From Molanna angustata (Eukaryota; Arthropoda; Insecta; Trichoptera; Molannidae), in contig OY754977.1 of the NCBI GenBank assembly GCA_963576475.1, forward strand, positions 11,349,089 through 11,413,088: a DNA stretch of 64,000 nucleotides, written 5' to 3'. The notes below the pieces were generated by a model. It saw only the letters and a program-made list of their open reading frames with translations. It made no database searches and was not told the origin of the DNA. Shown here piece after piece: positions 60,497 through 64,000 of this stretch. Position 1 is the stretch's first letter, and each line of letters opens with the position of its first letter. A program made the position numbers and the translations under genes.

Positions 60497-60549
60497 GTAC
60501 CATTACTTATAGCAAATGAACATGTTCATTTTTCTATAAGTAATGGTAC
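60497..60549. repeat. 53-bp near-perfect palindrome
   Basis: GTACCATTACTTATAG and CAAATGAAC on the left, centre AT, GTTCATTTT and CTATAAGTAATGGTAC on the right, about one mismatch. Unknown role; perhaps a remnant of a palindromic MITE. Confidence 0.88.
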
Positions 60550-61127
60550 TCGTTCTTTTTTATACGTATTTTCTTTTGTATCCATATTAGTATCATTGGA
60601 CAAATCTTAATATCCATTCTGTCCAATTCTATAACTTTTGAAGAACGTTTCGGCTAAAATATGTGCGTTCCTATTACGTTCAGTCCAAGTTGATAATCTA
60701 TAACGCTGAAATAGGGACGTTTTTACTTGAAATAAGTAACGAATTAGTTCGATTCCCTATTTTATAATCACATTTTAGTCGAATCAACTGTCAAAACGTT
60801 CCTCATTTTAGGTCACACCTAATTGGACGCGTACTAGTTATTTTCATGACAGTCCGGGATATTTTAGTTTAGTTGAATCATCAGTTATGTACGGAAAAAA
60901 ATAAAAATGGATTATTTACATGTGTTGCGCTATGTTGGAAATAAAAACAAAAGAATATCTGTGCAGATCAATTGTAATGTTAGGTTAGGCGACATGACAT
61001 AAAAAATATAGCCGAACAGTGTGCGGTATTGCGCAATAGACAATTTGAGTTCAAATAGTTATCTACGGCGCACTAATTTTGTAGAATTTTGTTTTAGGAA
61101 CAACGTAGGTTACAGAATTTATTGATT

Positions 61128-61645
61128 TTATTTTTTGAAACAAAACAGCCATTACATATTTTACATTAATAAATAAATAGTAATCAGGAAAGTAAGCCAA
61201 TTACATTGTTCCACAGATTAATATAACAAAAACAATTCAGTATAACAAAGACAAAAGTGTGGTGTAAGTGTACAATTGTGATGTGTGTTTTATGAAGCGA
61301 GGGTGGGACATGGAGAAGGGTAGGAGAGGAGGAAAAGGTGAGTTGTCATGTTAATATTGTATTGGACATACCAAAAATTATGCAATTTGGTACATAATGT
61401 ATTCACTATAATATTGATGATAGTTGTTTTTTTAATGATTGTTGGTTAAAAATATCTGGCTTATGATTAAGGTTATTGTACATATTGCAGCAACGGTTAA
61501 TAAAAGTGTTGTTTGCATAGTTTGTTCTTGAGTATTTAGTGTAAAAGAGGAGGTTCTGGCGGTTTTGTCTGGCGGGGCAGTTGAATGGGATTTGTCCTAA
61601 GAGATACGGACTATCTATTTGGTTAGAATACGAAATTAATGTCAA
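61128..61645 (-). pseudogene. LINE 3' end with C-terminal remnant and tail
   Basis: The minus frame (61406-61645) reads GQIPFNCPARQNRQNLLFYT, NYANNTFINRCCNMYNNL and stops. The FNxxxRxxRxxxLF...TNYxxNxFIxRxxxxYN pattern is typical of the end of insect LINE proteins (Jockey/CR1 range). About 280 bp of non-coding sequence then reach a tail (AAATAAAATCAATAAATTC) near 61128. Confidence 0.7.
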
Positions 61646-61649
61646 AATA

Positions 61650-62312
61650 CCTTTATTCTTAAATATTAGAACGTTCCTATATTAGTTCAATGAGTTACAG
61701 AATTGGTAGTGTCATTTTAAAAAATATATACTCGATACTATACCTACATTATTTTCTTTTTGTTTCGAATAAATGTGTTTCAACTTTGTGATCAAAGAGA
61801 TTCGCTTTCGCTGACCAGTTGGGTCTCATTACAAAACAAAATGCATCATCACTCTTCATAGTTGATTTAATCTATATAAATTGAATCATTTTATCTTTCG
61901 GATCTTAATTCAAGATACTCTATCTTCAGGATTGACCCTAGGACCTACCTTGTCAATTTAATTTGACCCAAATTTTTCTCTCTTAAAATAGTTCAGTAAC
62001 ATCAGTTCTATAACATCTATGGTGTATGTAATATTATCAAACAACTACAATATTATAAACAAACAACTACAATATTACAAATTAGTACTACTTGACTCAC
62101 TTGAGATGTAAATAAATTATGGTTAAGTTTGTAGTAATTAAGTCGGATGTCTATAATTATTTTTACTACTATTTATTGCGTCGTATCTATCAAGCCTCAT
62201 TTTTATAGTGAAACAATATAATTTTAACCACTAATATCTGTTAAAATGTAATATATATGTATATTTCGATTTAAAAAAAATGAGCAGGTTATCAATTTAT
62301 TTTTATAAGAAA
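61650..62312. other. No gene recognised
   Basis: AT-rich, with ACAACTACAATATTA twice (about 62042 and 62065). Confidence 0.4.
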
Positions 62313-62415
62313 GTAATATCTTTAGATGTCATAGAACTCCATATGATAATTATATTCATGATATGGGTAATCACGAGGGTTTTGATTTCGCCGGTTGGAA
62401 CAGACTTGCCCCCCC
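62313..62415. mobile_element. GGGGGG MITE, right part
   Basis: TATCTTTAGATGTCATAGAA, ATGATATGGGTAATCACGAG, ATTTCGCCGGTTGGAACAGA, then CTTG and seven C followed by AGG. The left half is missing. Confidence 0.78.
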
Positions 62416-62427
62416 AGGAATGGATAC

Positions 62428-62937
62428 AATATTTTTTTTAAAATGGCTACGTAGGGGACACCAGCTTTTAGGATTTTGGTCCATTATACCTACTCTTCCG
62501 AAGAAGCGCACTACGTATAGCGTTGCAGTTAATTTTTTTTTGTTAATTGTAACAAAATTTCATGTTAAAATTAACCGAACTATAATGACTACAAAACGTT
62601 TGGTTTTGTGCCGTCATTTTTTTGTGCGCACAGCCAAAAAGTACAGTCATAAATAGATAAACTTTTTTTAAAGCAGATTGCAATCTCCATGGGGAGAGTT
62701 TACAATCTGCTTAGGAAAATACTAATTCGGGTTTTAAAAAGACCCGGGTTTTAAGAAGGTGGAAACAGAATTCGGAAGATCGTTCCAGAGCCGGGCTGCT
62801 GTGTTAATAAAAGAGTTCGAGAAGCGACTGGTTCTTGTATACTGAAGGTTGACTTTGAACGGGTATTGAGATTGAGACAAACGAGTGACTATTGAATGGG
62901 TTGAAGAGGGCCCAAGGATGCAAGTTGTTCTGAGCAT
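62428..62937 (-). pseudogene. LINE-C 3' end with associated repeat
   Basis: The minus frame 62734-62937 reads YPFKVNLQYTRTSRFSNSF, INTAARLWNDLPNSVSTF: a LINE C-terminus. Downstream on that strand are the block shared with 50.9 kb and the MDQNPKSWCPLRSHF scrap shared with 49.9 kb. At 62668-62715 a short hairpin (AAGCAGATTGCAATCTCCATG / AGTTTACAATCTGCTT) separates the two parts. Confidence 0.72.
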
Positions 62938-63029
62938 CTCCCGTGGTAGTATCTATAGAATATGTAAATAAAAGACTTAATTTTTGGTGTGTGGAAATTC
63001 ATGCACGTTTCCTTTTTTATTCGTATTTT

Positions 63030-63200
63030 TTAAAATTTTATATTACTTCTCGGTCAACTGACAGTACTATGTCAAATATTGATTTGACACAAATTCAACA
63101 ACAAGTTGCCGCATTCTGGAGACTTACTATACTAATCGTCTCAGAGAACTAGACTGAAAACACAATAAAAAACTGTATCTCCATCGGGAATCGAATCCGG
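63030..63200 (-). mobile_element. SINE family B fragment
   Basis: TTCTCGGTCAACTGACAGTA, ACAACAAGTTGCCGCATTCT, TAATCGTCTCAGAGAACTAG and a B-box region GATTCGATTCCCGATGG on the minus strand. The A-box part is gone. It runs into a repeat E 3' end at 63215-63285 (plus; GCACACCTGTCGCTGGTAAC, GGGATATGCCGTTATGGTAT). Confidence 0.68.
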
Positions 63201-63289
63201 GGTATATAATTTATTAGGTATCGCGCACCTGCACACCTGTCGCTGGTAACTCCTCATTGTGGGATATGCCGTTATGGTATGAATTAAAT

Positions 63290-63872
63290 AGTCGATGATG
63301 TAAATAAATTTCTCACGTAGGTACCTAGAATTTAAGTACGTGATTACCGACTAATTGATTATTAAGTTTATCGTGTTTATCTATGTAAATCAGTTCATCA
63401 CGTTAATTTAATGTTAACTACTTGTTGACACACAAATGGGAGTTAAAACCATCACTTCAAATGCACACATTTAGGTAATTGCAGTGGAATAATTTCGATA
63501 GGTAATTGAAATGGAATTATTTCCATCTACTGTACTTGACTCGATGTGTGTAATATACATAATTATGTTACGTGCAGTTAATTTTTAAACGTATATTTTT
63601 TAATAGGAGTGATTTGCATCAATCATGTACATTTTATAATAAATTTGTTTTGACGTTTTTACAAAATTGATGTGTTATTATTGAAAAGTAGCGCTAATAA
63701 GACAGTCAGATATGATTTTCACGTTTGAAGATAGAAAGTTATAAAAACTATTTTTATGAAAAATGTTCATCCATAAGAACATACACGACGAAACTACTAA
63801 CATAGGACTCATATGGTGGACCATCGGCTACACGATCATACTATATTATAGATTACTAGGATTTACAGGCCT
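63290..63872. other. No gene recognised
   Basis: AT-rich, nothing identified. Confidence 0.4.
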
Positions 63873-64000
63873 GGGGGGCAAGTCTGGTCCAACCGGCGAA
63901 ATCAAAACCGTCACGATTACCCATATCATGGATATAATTATTATATGGAGTTCTGTAATATCTTTAGATGTCATAGAGTTCCATATGATTATTATATCCA
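63873..64000. mobile_element. GGGGGG MITE, cut by the window end
   Basis: Six G, CAAGTCTGGTCCAACCGGCG, ATCAAAACCGTCACGATTAC and the central palindrome, still going at the last base. Probably complete beyond the window. Confidence 0.82.

Overview
This is a 64-kb piece of AT-rich eukaryotic nuclear DNA from an animal, most likely an insect. The grounds are a cecropia-type mariner, Tc1-like elements, several tRNA-derived SINE families, RTE-like and CR1-like LINE 3' ends and a Penelope-like element. I cannot place it more precisely from sequence alone. I see no bacterial or viral gene, no complete conserved host gene and no CRISPR array. Nearly everything recognisable is transposable-element DNA, much of it nested and broken. 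The only hint of a host gene is a weak minus-strand set of candidate exons at 14.93-15.24 kb.

0-12 kb: a fold-back repeat, a tRNA SINE, a complete mariner with TA duplications and a frameshifted transposase (2808-4096), then a 2.17-kb hAT-like element with a perfect 8-bp target duplication (4385-6551). The hAT-like element is invaded by a fold-back Penelope-like element carrying a GIY-YIG endonuclease domain. A palindromic poly-G MITE and a Helitron-like copy split by a 317-bp MITE follow. 12-25 kb: LINE 3' ends, a 1.2-kb element with long inverted repeats, a dead Tc1-like element (18897-20060) and the GGGCTG-ended MITE family. 25-27 kb: about 830 uninterrupted CA units inside a Helitron-like repeat. 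31-35 kb: a cluster of palindromes of one family around a Harbinger-like MITE with TTA duplications (32838-33564). 41-43 kb: the largest LINE remnant, with a YADD reverse transcriptase on the minus strand, and a 111-bp minisatellite.

45.8-47.5 kb holds the best-preserved element: a complete Tc1-like transposon with TA duplications, matching terminal repeats and a 344-residue DD34E transposase. Its reading frame is restored only if an 82-bp GT-AG intron is removed. 48-64 kb holds a third Helitron-like copy with a 350-bp GT tract, more SINEs, LINE ends and nested MITEs. In one case a GGGGGG-ended MITE sits inside a GGGCTG MITE, and the empty site is visible in a paralogous copy in this window.

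There are no operons or pathways here. The interest lies in transposon structure: the spliced Tc1 transposase, the near-identical Penelope inverted arms, the microsatellite-bearing Helitron-like repeats, and insertions whose target sites can be read by comparing copies within the window.
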